A stretch of 20,859 nucleotides of DNA from JBLHKS01 sp047620505 (GTDB taxonomy: Bacteria; Verrucomicrobiota; Verrucomicrobiia; Verrucomicrobiales; DEV007), in the NCBI GenBank assembly GCA_047620505.1, contig JBLHKS010000127.1:1-20859 (forward strand). The letters run 5' to 3'. The position numbers and the translations under genes are program-made. Position 1 is the stretch's first letter. Every line of letters starts with the position of its first letter. This document shows, piece after piece, positions 7,822-15,405 of the stretch. The notes under the pieces were generated by a model. That model worked only from the letters and a program-made list of their open reading frames with translations. It did no database searches and was not told where the DNA came from.

Positions 7822-9272
7822 AATTGATTCGCGTTTTTTGCTTGGCGATCGGCCTTTTTTCTCAGCAGCTGCTGGGTGCTGCCGAGAAACCGAATATCAT
7901 CCTGATTTACACGGATGATCAGGGTTATGGCGATGTCAGCGCGCTGAATCCGGCTTCGAAATTCCAGACGCCGAATCTCGATCGTCTCGTTCAGGAAGGG
8001 ATGACTTTCACGGATGGGCACAGTTCGGATACGGTCTGCACGCCTTCTCGATACGGCTTGCTGACAGGCCGTTACAGCTGGCGAACCCGGATGAAGAAGG
8101 GAGTTCTCGGTGCTGATGGTCCTTGTTTGATCGAGAATGGTCGAATGACGCTCGCGTCGCTGCTTCGCGATCACGGCTACCAGACGGCGATGATCGGAAA
8201 GTGGCATCTCGGGATGGAATTCGTCGGCGAGAAGGGCAAGGGCCGGGATTGGAGCCAGCCTTTCACGGACGGTCCGATTGAGAAGGGTTTCGATCGTTTT
8301 TACGGGATCCCGGCCTCGATGAATTACGGCGTTTTGACTTATCTCGATCAGGATCGGATCACGACTCCGCCGACGCTTTGGACGAGGAAAAAGCCCGGTC
8401 TCGTGGTGCACGACAAGGCGTCCTATCGGATCGTTCCGCCTTATGAATCTGAGCAGCAGGGACGCGATGATCTCGAAGTCGCTCCCGATTTTGTCGATCA
8501 GGAAGTGCTCCAGGTTTTTACGGAGAAGTCGATCGAATGGCTGCGAGCGGCCGCTGTTAAGGAAACACCGTTCTTTCTTTACTTGCCCTACACCTCGCCG
8601 CACAAACCGGTCATTCCGATGGACGAGTTCAACGGGAAGAGCGAATGCGGCGCTTACGGGGATTTCATGATCGAGACGGACTTTCCAGTTGGTCAGATTC
8701 TCGGTGCGCTCGATGATTTGGGTGTCGCGAAAGAAACAATGGTTATTTACACCTCGGACAACGGTCCCGAGAATACCTGGGACGAGCGGGTTGAAGTTTA
8801 CGGGCACGATTCCAATGGCGTTTATCGAGATGGCAAACGCAGTCGTTACGAAGGCGGGCATCGCGTGCCTTTCCTGATTCGGTGGCCGGAAAAAATCGCT
8901 GCGGGATCGAGTTGTGACTCTCCAGTTTGCCAGACGGATTTTTTGGCGACCTTCGCTGCGATGTTGGAGTGCGAAATTCCGGCAAGAGCAGGTGAAGACA
9001 GTTTCAGTTTTTACGAGGCGCTGAGCGGAGGAGCTGTGGAACGAGGACCGATGATTCATCATTCGGCTTCCGGCGGATTCGCAGTTCGAAACGACGCCTG
9101 GAAGCTGATCGTGAATGGTGCTCGAGGAAAGGGCCCGGCCGCGAAACACGAGCTCTATAATTTGGAGGACGACCCTTCGGAAACGAAGAATCTGGCCTCC
9201 GAGCACCCCGAGCGAGTTTCCGCTTTGGAAGTGGATCTCGGGTGCCTGAAATCAGCGGACGCGGATCGCTGA
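7818..9272 (+). CDS. Secreted type I (formylglycine) sulfatase
   Basis: A 484-residue sulfatase with a signal peptide (about 1-22, ending LGAA-E). The formylglycine site is CTPSR at 74-78 followed by YGLLTGRYSWR, so Cys74 is the residue to be oxidised. Other active-site elements are TDDQGYGD (Asp33, Asp34), GKWHLG (Lys128, His130), SPHKP (His262), TSDNGP (Asp314, Asn315) and EGGHRVPF. It should hydrolyse sulfate esters of polysaccharides or aryl sulfates in the periplasm or outside the cell; substrate is not readable from sequence. The palindrome copy at 7864-7873 encodes SQQLLG inside the signal peptide. It converges on the E1-beta gene with only 10 bp between and no terminator. Confidence 0.94.
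   Translation: MKLIRVFCLAIGLFSQQLLGAAEKPNIILIYTDDQGYGDVSALNPASKFQTPNLDRLVQEGMTFTDGHSSDTVCTPSRYGLLTGRYSWRTRMKKGVLGADGPCLIENGRMTLASLLRDHGYQTAMIGKWHLGMEFVGEKGKGRDWSQPFTDGPIEKGFDRFYGIPASMNYGVLTYLDQDRITTPPTLWTRKKPGLVVHDKASYRIVPPYESEQQGRDDLEVAPDFVDQEVLQVFTEKSIEWLRAAAVKETPFFLYLPYTSPHKPVIPMDEFNGKSECGAYGDFMIETDFPVGQILGALDDLGVAKETMVIYTSDNGPENTWDERVEVYGHDSNGVYRDGKRSRYEGGHRVPFLIRWPEKIAAGSSCDSPVCQTDFLATFAAMLECEIPARAGEDSFSFYEALSGGAVERGPMIHHSASGGFAVRNDAWKLIVNGARGKGPAAKHELYNLEDDPSETKNLASEHPERVSALEVDLGCLKSADADR
7864..7873. repeat. Palindrome copy 4
   Basis: Flanks TC and GG. Encodes SQQLLG in the signal peptide of the sulfatase. Confidence 0.9.
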
Positions 9273-9282
9273 TCGGATTCAG

Positions 9283-10269
9283 TCAGGCGATGCTCAGGAC
9301 CTTCGCGACGACATCGGCTGGTCGCGGCAGCTGCATTGGCTCTAACCCCGGACTGTAAATCGCAGGAGCGTCGATCGCTGACAATCGGAGAACCGGCGCA
9401 TCGAGATCGTCGAACGCTTTTTCCTGAATCGCCGACGCGATCTGCGCGCCGACTCCGCAGAACGGCTTATTTTCCTCGACCACGACGACGCGGTGAGTTT
9501 TCCGAACGGATTCGAGAATCGTGGCCTCGTCCAAAGGCCGAATCGAGCGAAGGTCGACGACCTCAGCGTTGATGTTGTGTTCGGAGGCGAGGATTTCAGC
9601 AGCTGCTAGACAGGTCAACGTTGCACGACCGTGAGAAACGAGGGTCAAATCCGCGCCGTGTCGCTTCACTTCGGCGACTCCGAGCGGGATTGTGAAATCG
9701 CCCTCAGGAACCTCGGACATGGCTTCGGGCGCGCCGTAAAGCAGGGTGTTTTCCATGATGTAAACCGGATCGTTGTCGCGGATCGCGGTTTTCATGAGGC
9801 CCTTCGCGTCACGAGCTGTCGCCGGGCAAGCAACCTTGAGGCCGGGCATGTTGGCGAAGAGATTTTCCGGCGTGTGGGAGTGCGTCGCGCCGACCCCCGT
9901 CCCGCCGTTGGCCGGACCACGGACGACGATCGGACAATTCAGAAGACCGCCCGACATGTAGCGAACCGTCGCGGCGTTGTTGATCAGCTGATCCATTGCA
10001 ACGTAAGCGAAGCTCCAGAACATCAGCTCCATCACCGGTCGCAGGCCAAGCATGCTCGCGCCAACACCAAGGCCGATGAAACCGGCTTCGCTGATCGGAG
10101 CGTCGATGACGCGCTTGTCGCCGAACTTTTTCCAAAGCCCTTCGGTGACTTTGTAGGCCCCATTATATTGAGCGACTTCTTCGCCCATGAGAAAGACGTC
10201 CGGGTCGCGTTCGATTTCTTCTGCGAGCGCTTCGTTGATCGCCTGGCGGTAACTGATTTTTTCTGCCAT
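9283..10269 (-). CDS. pdhB: Pyruvate dehydrogenase E1 component, beta subunit
   Basis: The 328-residue protein is the typical length for an E1 beta subunit of a 2-oxoacid dehydrogenase. Diagnostic stretches are FLMGEEVAQYNGAYKVTEGL (26-45), DAPISEAGFIGLGVGA (56-71), GGTGVGATHSHTPE and the C-terminal transketolase domain with SHGRATLTC and VVDLRSIRPLDEATI. With the alpha subunit it forms the thiamine-diphosphate enzyme that decarboxylates pyruvate and acetylates lipoyl-E2. It follows the alpha gene by 40 bp, in the same direction. The E2 and E3 genes are not in the window. Acetoin or branched-chain dehydrogenase E1 are alternatives, but GEEVAQYNGAYKVT is closest to pyruvate dehydrogenase. A palindrome copy encodes LAAAE in the C-terminal domain. 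Confidence 0.92.
   Translation of the reverse strand: MAEKISYRQAINEALAEEIERDPDVFLMGEEVAQYNGAYKVTEGLWKKFGDKRVIDAPISEAGFIGLGVGASMLGLRPVMELMFWSFAYVAMDQLINNAATVRYMSGGLLNCPIVVRGPANGGTGVGATHSHTPENLFANMPGLKVACPATARDAKGLMKTAIRDNDPVYIMENTLLYGAPEAMSEVPEGDFTIPLGVAEVKRHGADLTLVSHGRATLTCLAAAEILASEHNINAEVVDLRSIRPLDEATILESVRKTHRVVVVEENKPFCGVGAQIASAIQEKAFDDLDAPVLRLSAIDAPAIYSPGLEPMQLPRPADVVAKVLSIA
9598..9607. repeat. Palindrome copy 5
   Basis: Flanks TC and AG. Encodes LAAAE in pdhB, minus strand. Confidence 0.9.
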
Positions 10270-10309
10270 GAATGGGCTTATTTTTTTCAGATATTTAAAC
10301 GACTGATAT

Positions 10310-11368
10310 CTAAGTATTAAAGAAATGTGTTCCTGTCAGGCCGGCTTCCGTTTGCTCATCCACCTCGTAATAAACGTCTGCGGTGATATCGGATTCGGGC
10401 GGCCATTCAGATTGTTGCGCGAAGTCGGCTGACTCCTTCGCTTCTGTCTTAGCCTCTTCGTTCAACTGCTTGTAATCGGAGTCTGCGATCACTCCTTCAT
10501 CCAGCAGCTGCTGACGCCAGAGTGAGATCGGATCGTGCCCGTTCTTGTATTTTTCGATCTCGTCCTTGGTGCGGTATTTTTTAGTATTCGCGTCCGCGAC
10601 GGAGTGGCCGTAATACCGGTAGGTCGCGATTTCCACGATGCTGGGACGACTTTCGTTGTGTGCGCGTTCGACTGCCTTTGCTAAGCCAGATCGAATTTCG
10701 TAAAGGTCGAACCCATTGAACGTTTCCCAAGCCATGCCGTAGCCCTCGGCGCGTTTCGCGAGCGACTCGCCAGAGGAGGAGGAGCGTTCCTGGCTCGTTC
10801 CCATCGAGTAGCCGTTGTTCTCGATCACGTAGATCACAGGGAGGTCCCAGAGTTCGGCCAGGTTGAGCGATTCGTGATACGCGCCCTGGTTGACTGCGCC
10901 GTCGCCAAGAAAACACATGCAGCTTCCCTTGAGGCCCTTGTATTTCATCGCAAACGCGATTCCGGCTCCGAGCGGTGTCTGGCCGGCGACGATTCCGTGA
11001 CCGCCCCAGTAATTTTTGTCCGGCGCGAAAAAGTGCATCGAGCCGCCCTTGCCTTTCGAGCAGCCAGTCACTTTCCCGAAAAGTTCGGCCATGCACTCAT
11101 TCATGCTCATCCCGACCGCAAGCGCGTGTCCGTGATCGCGATAGGCCGTGATCATGTGGTCGTGGTCGCCCATGAGCGACGCAGCGCCGACAGCGACGGA
11201 TTCCTGTCCGATATAAAGATGGAGAAAGCCGGCCATCTTACCGGCAGTGTAGAATTTATTCGCCGTCTCTTCGAATCGGCGAATCCGCAGCATCTGGCTG
11301 AGGAAGCGGATTTTGTCCTGCGGAGTCAGGTCCTTATTAATAGGGTCGTTTGCGAACGGATTCGGCAT
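10310..11368 (-). CDS. pdhA: Pyruvate dehydrogenase E1 component, alpha subunit
   Basis: From the ATG at 11368 the product is 352 residues, normal for an E1 alpha; the frame is also open to an ATG at 11404, which would add 12 residues without family support. The thiamine-diphosphate motif is GDGAVNQGAYHESLNLA with IENNGYSMGT about 28 residues later. FYTAGKMAGFLHLYIGQE, ITAYRDHGHAL and TYRYYGHSVADANTKKYR (the loop that carries phosphorylation sites in mitochondrial enzymes) are also present. It pairs with the downstream beta subunit to decarboxylate pyruvate. The C-terminal WRQQLLDEG is encoded over a palindrome copy at 10503-10512. Confidence 0.93.
   Translation of the reverse strand: MPNPFANDPINKDLTPQDKIRFLSQMLRIRRFEETANKFYTAGKMAGFLHLYIGQESVAVGAASLMGDHDHMITAYRDHGHALAVGMSMNECMAELFGKVTGCSKGKGGSMHFFAPDKNYWGGHGIVAGQTPLGAGIAFAMKYKGLKGSCMCFLGDGAVNQGAYHESLNLAELWDLPVIYVIENNGYSMGTSQERSSSSGESLAKRAEGYGMAWETFNGFDLYEIRSGLAKAVERAHNESRPSIVEIATYRYYGHSVADANTKKYRTKDEIEKYKNGHDPISLWRQQLLDEGVIADSDYKQLNEEAKTEAKESADFAQQSEWPPESDITADVYYEVDEQTEAGLTGTHFFNT
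10503..10512. repeat. Palindrome copy 6
   Basis: Flanks CC and GA. Encodes RQQLLD in pdhA, minus strand. Confidence 0.9.
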
Positions 11369-11560
11369 CGCGCGGAGTTGTAGCACTTTAGGCCATTGCC
11401 GCAACCGAAAGCTCCGTTGCTGACATTCGAAGTTTTAGGTGTTTAGTGAAAATTCTTGCTTGGACCGGAGGCGTCGACACGAAGACGTTGAAGTTGCCTG
11501 ATGCTCAATGATTCGCTTGAGACCAAGCCGCTCTATTTGGATGTGATTTACTAAAAAAGA
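11369..11560. other. Divergent intergenic region between pdhA and mnmG
   Basis: This 192-bp gap must hold the promoters of pdhA (minus) and mnmG (plus). I could not find a convincing promoter pair on either strand. A possible 17-residue ORF (11501-11554, MLNDSLETKPLYLDVIY) ends 6 bp before mnmG; it has no ribosome-binding site that I can see. An A-rich stretch, AAAAAAGA, directly precedes the mnmG ATG. Confidence 0.4.
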
Positions 11561-13429
11561 ATGTCGTTTACTTATCCTCATCCCTACGACGTCCTAGTCA
11601 TCGGTGCTGGTCATGCCGGCGTCGAGGCGGCTTTGGCAGCGGCTCGACTTGGCTGCCGAACGGCGATTTTGACGCAGAATCTCGATACAATCGGCCAAAT
11701 GAGCTGCAATCCGGCGATCGGCGGGTTGGCCAAGGGTCACATGGTTCGGGAGATCGATGCACTCGGTGGCGTGATGGGGCTGAACACCGACGCGACCGGT
11801 GTTCAGTTCCGGATGCTCAACGCAAAGAAGGGCCCGAGTGTTCGAGCGCCGCGGGCGCAGTGCGACAAAAAGGCCTACCAATTTCGGATGAAGTGGATTG
11901 TCGAGCAGGCGGAAAATCTCGATCTCCATCAAGGGAACGTTGCCGAGCTTTTGGTCAAAAATGATCGAATAACAGGAATTCGGACAACGCTTGGAATGAT
12001 ATTTGAAGCCAAATCGGTTATCATCACGACCGGCACTTTCATGCGTGGACTGATGCACGTTGGAAAGCAGAACCAGGCGGGCGGCCGAATGGGCGATGCG
12101 ATGTCGACGCTCAGCGATTCGCTCAAGGAGCTCGGTTTTGAAGTCGAGCGCTTTAAAACCGGAACGCCTTGTCGGCTCAATGGCCGATCGATCGATTTCT
12201 CGAAATGCGATCGGCAAGAGGGTGATTCTCCCGCGCCTCGCTTCAGTTTCATGGCCGACACGATTGGCGCTGGCGACAATTCTGACGAGATCTTCACCCT
12301 GAACCCTTGGGCCGACCCAACGTTCCACGTGGAACAATTGCCGTGCTGGATCACGTGGACCAATCCGCGAACTCATGATGTGATCCGAGACAATCTCGAC
12401 AAATCCCCGATGTATTCCGGAATGATCGAAGGTGTCGGCCCGCGCTACTGCCCATCGATCGAGGACAAAGTCGTCAAATTCGCCGATCGCGATCGGCACC
12501 AGGTTTTTCTCGAGCCTGAAGGCCGACAAACGACCGAATATTACGTCAACGGTGTTTCGACTAGTCTGCCTTACGATGTGCAGTACGAGTTCCTCCGCTC
12601 GATCGAGGGACTCGAGAACTGCGAGATCATCCGTCCCGGCTATGCAGTCGAATACGATTATTGCCTTCCGACCCAGCTTTTCCTGACGCTCGAGACCAAG
12701 CGGGTCGAGGGCTTGTACTTCGCTGGTCAGATCAACGGCACGTCCGGCTACGAAGAGGCCGGTGGCCAGGGATTGTTCGCAGGAATCAATGCCGCGTTCA
12801 AAGTTCGTGGTGAGGAACCATTCATTCTGAAGCGTTCCGAAGCTTACATCGGCGTGATGATTGACGATCTCGTGACGAAAGGCACGACTGAACCCTACCG
12901 GATGTTCACGAGCCGCGCCGAGTGGCGGCTCCTCCTTAGACAGGATAATGCGGATCTCCGGCTCACGCCTGCTGCGTTCGAACGCGGGATCGTCCCGTCG
13001 GATCGTGGTCAACGAGCCTTGGAAAAGACCCAGCAGTTGCTGGCGGCGCGGAAACTCGCTGAGAAGACTCGGCTCGGGGAAATCACGCTCGGAAAGTGGT
13101 TCAAGCGCCCCGAGAACGGGTGGCGGCAGCTTCCAGTGGAGGTCCAGACCGAGTTTGGTTTGAGCGATGAGCTCTGGGATCTGCTGGAGACCGACGTGAA
13201 GTACGAGGGCTACATTCGGCGTCAGGAAGGTGAAGTTGCCCGGACCGAGCGGATGGAGCACAAGCCGATCCCGGCTGGAATTGATTTTCTCGAGGTTCAC
13301 GGCCTGAAGAGAGAAGCGCAGCTGAAGCTGAACGATGTGAGGCCAGCGACTCTAGGTCAAGCCGGACGAATCAGTGGCCTCACGCCGGCGGATATCTCTT
13401 TGTTGAGCGTTTTTCTGGAACGAAGATGA
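11561..13429 (+). CDS. mnmG: tRNA uridine 5-carboxymethylaminomethyl modification enzyme MnmG (GidA)
   Basis: The 622-residue protein is full-length MnmG. With MnmE it installs the cmnm5 group on the wobble uridine of certain tRNAs, using FAD, glycine or ammonium, and methylene-tetrahydrofolate. The FAD dinucleotide-binding motif is VLVIGAGHAGVEAA (11-24), followed by the signature MSCNPAIGGLAKGHMVREID (47-66), the conserved KTGTPCRL and AGQINGTSGYEEAGGQG, and the C-terminal helical domain with RREGEVARTER and LTPADISLLSVFL. MnmG commonly lies near oriC beside rsmG, parA and parB. Here rsmG does not follow; a HAD phosphatase and ribD follow on the other strand. The codons for TFHVEQ (254-259) form a parS-like palindrome. 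Confidence 0.97.
   Translation: MSFTYPHPYDVLVIGAGHAGVEAALAAARLGCRTAILTQNLDTIGQMSCNPAIGGLAKGHMVREIDALGGVMGLNTDATGVQFRMLNAKKGPSVRAPRAQCDKKAYQFRMKWIVEQAENLDLHQGNVAELLVKNDRITGIRTTLGMIFEAKSVIITTGTFMRGLMHVGKQNQAGGRMGDAMSTLSDSLKELGFEVERFKTGTPCRLNGRSIDFSKCDRQEGDSPAPRFSFMADTIGAGDNSDEIFTLNPWADPTFHVEQLPCWITWTNPRTHDVIRDNLDKSPMYSGMIEGVGPRYCPSIEDKVVKFADRDRHQVFLEPEGRQTTEYYVNGVSTSLPYDVQYEFLRSIEGLENCEIIRPGYAVEYDYCLPTQLFLTLETKRVEGLYFAGQINGTSGYEEAGGQGLFAGINAAFKVRGEEPFILKRSEAYIGVMIDDLVTKGTTEPYRMFTSRAEWRLLLRQDNADLRLTPAAFERGIVPSDRGQRALEKTQQLLAARKLAEKTRLGEITLGKWFKRPENGWRQLPVEVQTEFGLSDELWDLLETDVKYEGYIRRQEGEVARTERMEHKPIPAGIDFLEVHGLKREAQLKLNDVRPATLGQAGRISGLTPADISLLSVFLERR
12321..12336. promoter_or_regulatory. parS-like ParB-binding site inside mnmG
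   Basis: The 16-mer CGTTCCACGTGGAACA contains a perfect 14-bp palindrome (12322-12335). It differs from the symmetric parS variant TGTTCCACGTGGAACA at one outer base and fits the general parS pattern with the central CACGTG. It lies in the codons for FHVEQ. Binding by ParB is inferred from the known consensus; parA and parB are not in the window. Confidence 0.8.
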
Positions 13430-13546
13430 GTGGATTTGTCCCAGATCCTTGGGTGTTTCCGATCACCGCGGCCGTATCGCCGCATTTTTGCGGGCCCGTG
13501 CAACTTTACCCGGGTTCTGGTAATCCGGCACGACAAGAATCGCCTT

Positions 13547-14107
13547 TCATTCGGGCTTCGCCGAAAATGGGGAAAATCGTAGGTTTTCAACGGTTTCGTC
13601 GGCTGGAATCGCGATCGGCTTGAGCCCTTGGACTCGAATTGTCCGCCCGACTCCTGCGGATTGTGCCATCTCGATGTCTCGATCGGCATCTCCGATCAGG
13701 TATGAGTTCGCGAGGTCGAGGCAGAAATCATCAGCAGCTGCTAGAACCATCTGCGGCTCGGGTTTTGGTCTGATTGGGCAACCGGGGAGACCGGTGTAGG
13801 CGTAAATCGCTGCGAATTCGAGATCTCCGCGCTCCCGAAGCTCCGTTTGCATCCGTTCGTGGATTTCTCCGAGGTCCCCTTCGCTCATGAGTCCTTTGCC
13901 GACGCCCTTTTGGCTGGTGACGAGAATCGTGATGAAACCGGCGTCTTTGACAGACCGGATGAGATCGAAAATCCCCGGCATCCACTCCCATTGATCCCAA
14001 CTTAGGACGTACTTTTCTGGGTGGGGGTCGCGGTTGACCACGCCATCGCGATCGAAAAAGAAGCCCTGGTGCGCCTTTGGTGTCGGATGATCGGGATTTG
14101 TGTTCAT
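13547..14107 (-). CDS. HAD-superfamily phosphatase (GmhB/HisB-N-like)
   Basis: The ATG at 14107 gives 186 residues; upstream in-frame sequence to 14194 is only the CACGAAT repeat. Motif I is FFFDRDGVVNRD (Asp19, Asp21), motif II LVTSQ (Thr64/Ser65), motif III PKPEPQM (Lys115) and motif IV YLIGDADRDIEMAQSAG (Asp140, Asp144). This is the HAD-IIIA layout of D-glycero-D-manno-heptose-1,7-bisphosphate 7-phosphatase and histidinol-phosphatase. The Cys/His zinc-binding loop of classical GmhB is absent (one Cys in GLPGCPIRPKPEP), so the substrate is left open. A palindrome copy encodes LAAAD. The start codon itself falls in the first ATTCGTG unit of the repeat. Confidence 0.85.
   Translation of the reverse strand: MNTNPDHPTPKAHQGFFFDRDGVVNRDPHPEKYVLSWDQWEWMPGIFDLIRSVKDAGFITILVTSQKGVGKGLMSEGDLGEIHERMQTELRERGDLEFAAIYAYTGLPGCPIRPKPEPQMVLAAADDFCLDLANSYLIGDADRDIEMAQSAGVGRTIRVQGLKPIAIPADETVENLRFSPFSAKPE
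13733..13742. repeat. Palindrome copy 7
   Basis: Flanks TC and AG. Encodes LAAAD in the HAD phosphatase, minus strand. Confidence 0.9.
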
Positions 14108-14198
14108 TCGTGAAAATTCGTGGCCATTCGTGTTAAAATCAGAGCCAAGGAAGGTTTTTAACACAAATGAGCACGAATATCCACGAATTGACACGAAT
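14106..14198. repeat. Inverted array of ATTCGTG/CACGAAT units with exact 10-bp spacing
   Basis: ATTCGTG occurs at 14106, 14116 and 14126. Its complement occurs at 14172, 14182 and 14192, with a one-base variant (CACAAAT) at 14162. Successive units in each arm are exactly 10 bp apart. The inner arms 14116-14138 and 14156-14178 are 20/23 complementary around a 17-nt loop and include GTGTTAAAA/TTTTAACAC. I know similar CACGAAT-rich repeats as interspersed elements in PVC and other genomes, where they are often mistranslated as short proteins. It lies between ribD and the HAD gene, both on the minus strand. Confidence 0.85.
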
Positions 14199-14224
14199 GC
14201 TCTGAAGCCCTGTGGGCGAGAAAA

Positions 14225-15334
14225 TCAATCATAGCGGATCGCTGCCGTGACCCGCAGATCCGACCCGACGGCCTCCCATTTGGGATCGACGAGTTCGCAG
14301 CGGAAGTCCTCGCCTTCAACTGCGCGTCGGTTGCCGCCACCGATCAGTGGGGCGACGTAAAACTGGATCTCATCGACAATCTGCTGCTCGAACGCGTGCC
14401 CCATCAGTCGGCCTCCACATTCTAAGAGAACGCTGGTCACCCCGGATTCGCCGAGTTGAAGGAGGACGTGATCGAGGTCTCTAGCGGGATTCGTGATAAT
14501 CTCGGCATTTCGGGGTTCGATGGTCGGAATTTCGGCGAATTCCGCTTCGGGATGTTCCACGTGGAACACGCGGGTTCGATCCAGGTGCTCGTCAGTAAAA
14601 ACCAGCGATTCCTTGGGCAACTGCCCGTTCTGAGTGACGACGATTCGCAACGGTTGCGGTCGCGAGCGTCCGGCGAATTCCCCCCGAAGCGTCAATCGCG
14701 GGTTGTCCCGCCGAAGTGTCTCTCCGCCTATGAGAATCGCGTCGACCTCCGAGCGAAGCCTTTGGACGTCCATTCGCGATTCCTCGCTCGTGATCCACTG
14801 CGATCCGCCCTCGGGCGGCGTGATCCGGCCATCGAGAGTCATTCCGGTCTTCGCGATCACGTAAGGCCGGCCCGTCTGGATGTGCTTGGCGAAAAACCGA
14901 ATCAGATTCGCGCATTCCGCCTCCAGGACGCCCGATTCCGCTTCAATCCCGGCTTCACGGAGAATTTCGATCCCCCGCCCCGCGTGATCCGGGTTCGGAT
15001 CGACGGCTCCGATGACCACGCGCGAAATCCCGGCCTCGCGGATTGCCTCGACGCACGGCGGAGTCCGGCCAGTGGTCGAGCAGGGTTCCAGAGTCACGTA
15101 AATCGTCGCCCCTCGCGGATCCGACCCAGCAGCTGCTGACGCTCGAATCGCCATGACCTCCGCATGCGGCTCCCCTGCCCGCTCGTGATGACCCTTGGCG
15201 AGGAACAGCCCATCTTTTACGATCACCGCTCCGACCGGTGGATTCGGGCTCGTCGCACCGAGGCCGAGGCGCGCTTCCTCAAGCGCGAGTTTCATCCAAT
15301 ACGCGTCCAGCTCTCCGTTTTTGTGTTCGGCCAT
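14225..15334 (-). CDS. ribD: Bifunctional riboflavin biosynthesis protein RibD
   Basis: From the ATG at 15334 (MAEHKNGELDAYW) the product is 369 residues, normal for RibD; an in-frame ATG at 15400 would add 22 residues resembling no part of the family. The N-terminal deaminase domain has the zinc ligands HAE (His57, Glu59) and PCSTTGRTPPC (Cys85, Cys94). The C-terminal reductase domain starts near residue 157 (PYVIAKTGMTLDGRI) with IGGETLRRDNPRL. It converts the pyrimidinone intermediate of riboflavin synthesis by deamination, then NADPH-dependent side-chain reduction. No other rib genes are seen nearby. VFHVEHPE is encoded across a perfect parS-like palindrome, and SAAAG across the repeated palindrome. 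Confidence 0.95.
   Translation of the reverse strand: MAEHKNGELDAYWMKLALEEARLGLGATSPNPPVGAVIVKDGLFLAKGHHERAGEPHAEVMAIRASAAAGSDPRGATIYVTLEPCSTTGRTPPCVEAIREAGISRVVIGAVDPNPDHAGRGIEILREAGIEAESGVLEAECANLIRFFAKHIQTGRPYVIAKTGMTLDGRITPPEGGSQWITSEESRMDVQRLRSEVDAILIGGETLRRDNPRLTLRGEFAGRSRPQPLRIVVTQNGQLPKESLVFTDEHLDRTRVFHVEHPEAEFAEIPTIEPRNAEIITNPARDLDHVLLQLGESGVTSVLLECGGRLMGHAFEQQIVDEIQFYVAPLIGGGNRRAVEGEDFRCELVDPKWEAVGSDLRVTAAIRYD
14553..14568. promoter_or_regulatory. Perfect parS-like ParB-binding site inside ribD
   Basis: TGTTCCACGTGGAACA is a perfect 16-bp palindrome and a recognised form of the bacterial parS consensus (TGTTtCACGTGAAACA with a symmetric substitution). It is 2.2 kb from the mnmG copy. 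In the ribD frame it encodes part of VFHVEH. Confidence 0.88.
15128..15137. repeat. Palindrome copy 8
   Basis: Flanks CC and GA. Encodes SAAAG in ribD, minus strand, in a loop-like segment (RASAAAGSDPRGA). Confidence 0.9.
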
Positions 15335-15405
15335 TACAAAGGTAGTCTCCCGGATACCTTTCTTGCATAACACAGACGCCGCAAGCAACCTCCTATTCAC
15401 TCGGA

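Noticed and set aside
7698..9206. Long open minus-strand frame (about 502 codons) antisense to the sulfatase
   Set aside because: The plus-strand sulfatase has all active-site motifs; the antisense translation shows none and is rich in Arg and Ser as in typical shadow frames.
11501..11554. A 17-residue leader ORF 6 bp before mnmG
   Set aside because: No visible ribosome-binding site, no attenuation structure or informative codon run; ORFs this short occur by chance.
11594..13300. Long open minus-strand frame (about 568 codons) antisense to mnmG
   Set aside because: mnmG on the plus strand is unmistakable and full length; the antisense frame has no family motif and stays open because of base composition and codon bias.
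13426..13623. A 65-codon plus-strand ORF overlapping the mnmG stop by ATGA
   Set aside because: It runs over the 3' end of the HAD gene on the opposite strand, and the translation (Pro/Ser/Arg-rich, no motif) does not look like a protein. The ATGA junction is the only support.
14108..14194. N-terminal extension of the HAD phosphatase
   Set aside because: It is only translation of the CACGAAT repeat (NTNGHEFSRMNTN-like), a known kind of spurious protein sequence; the HAD fold begins after 14107.
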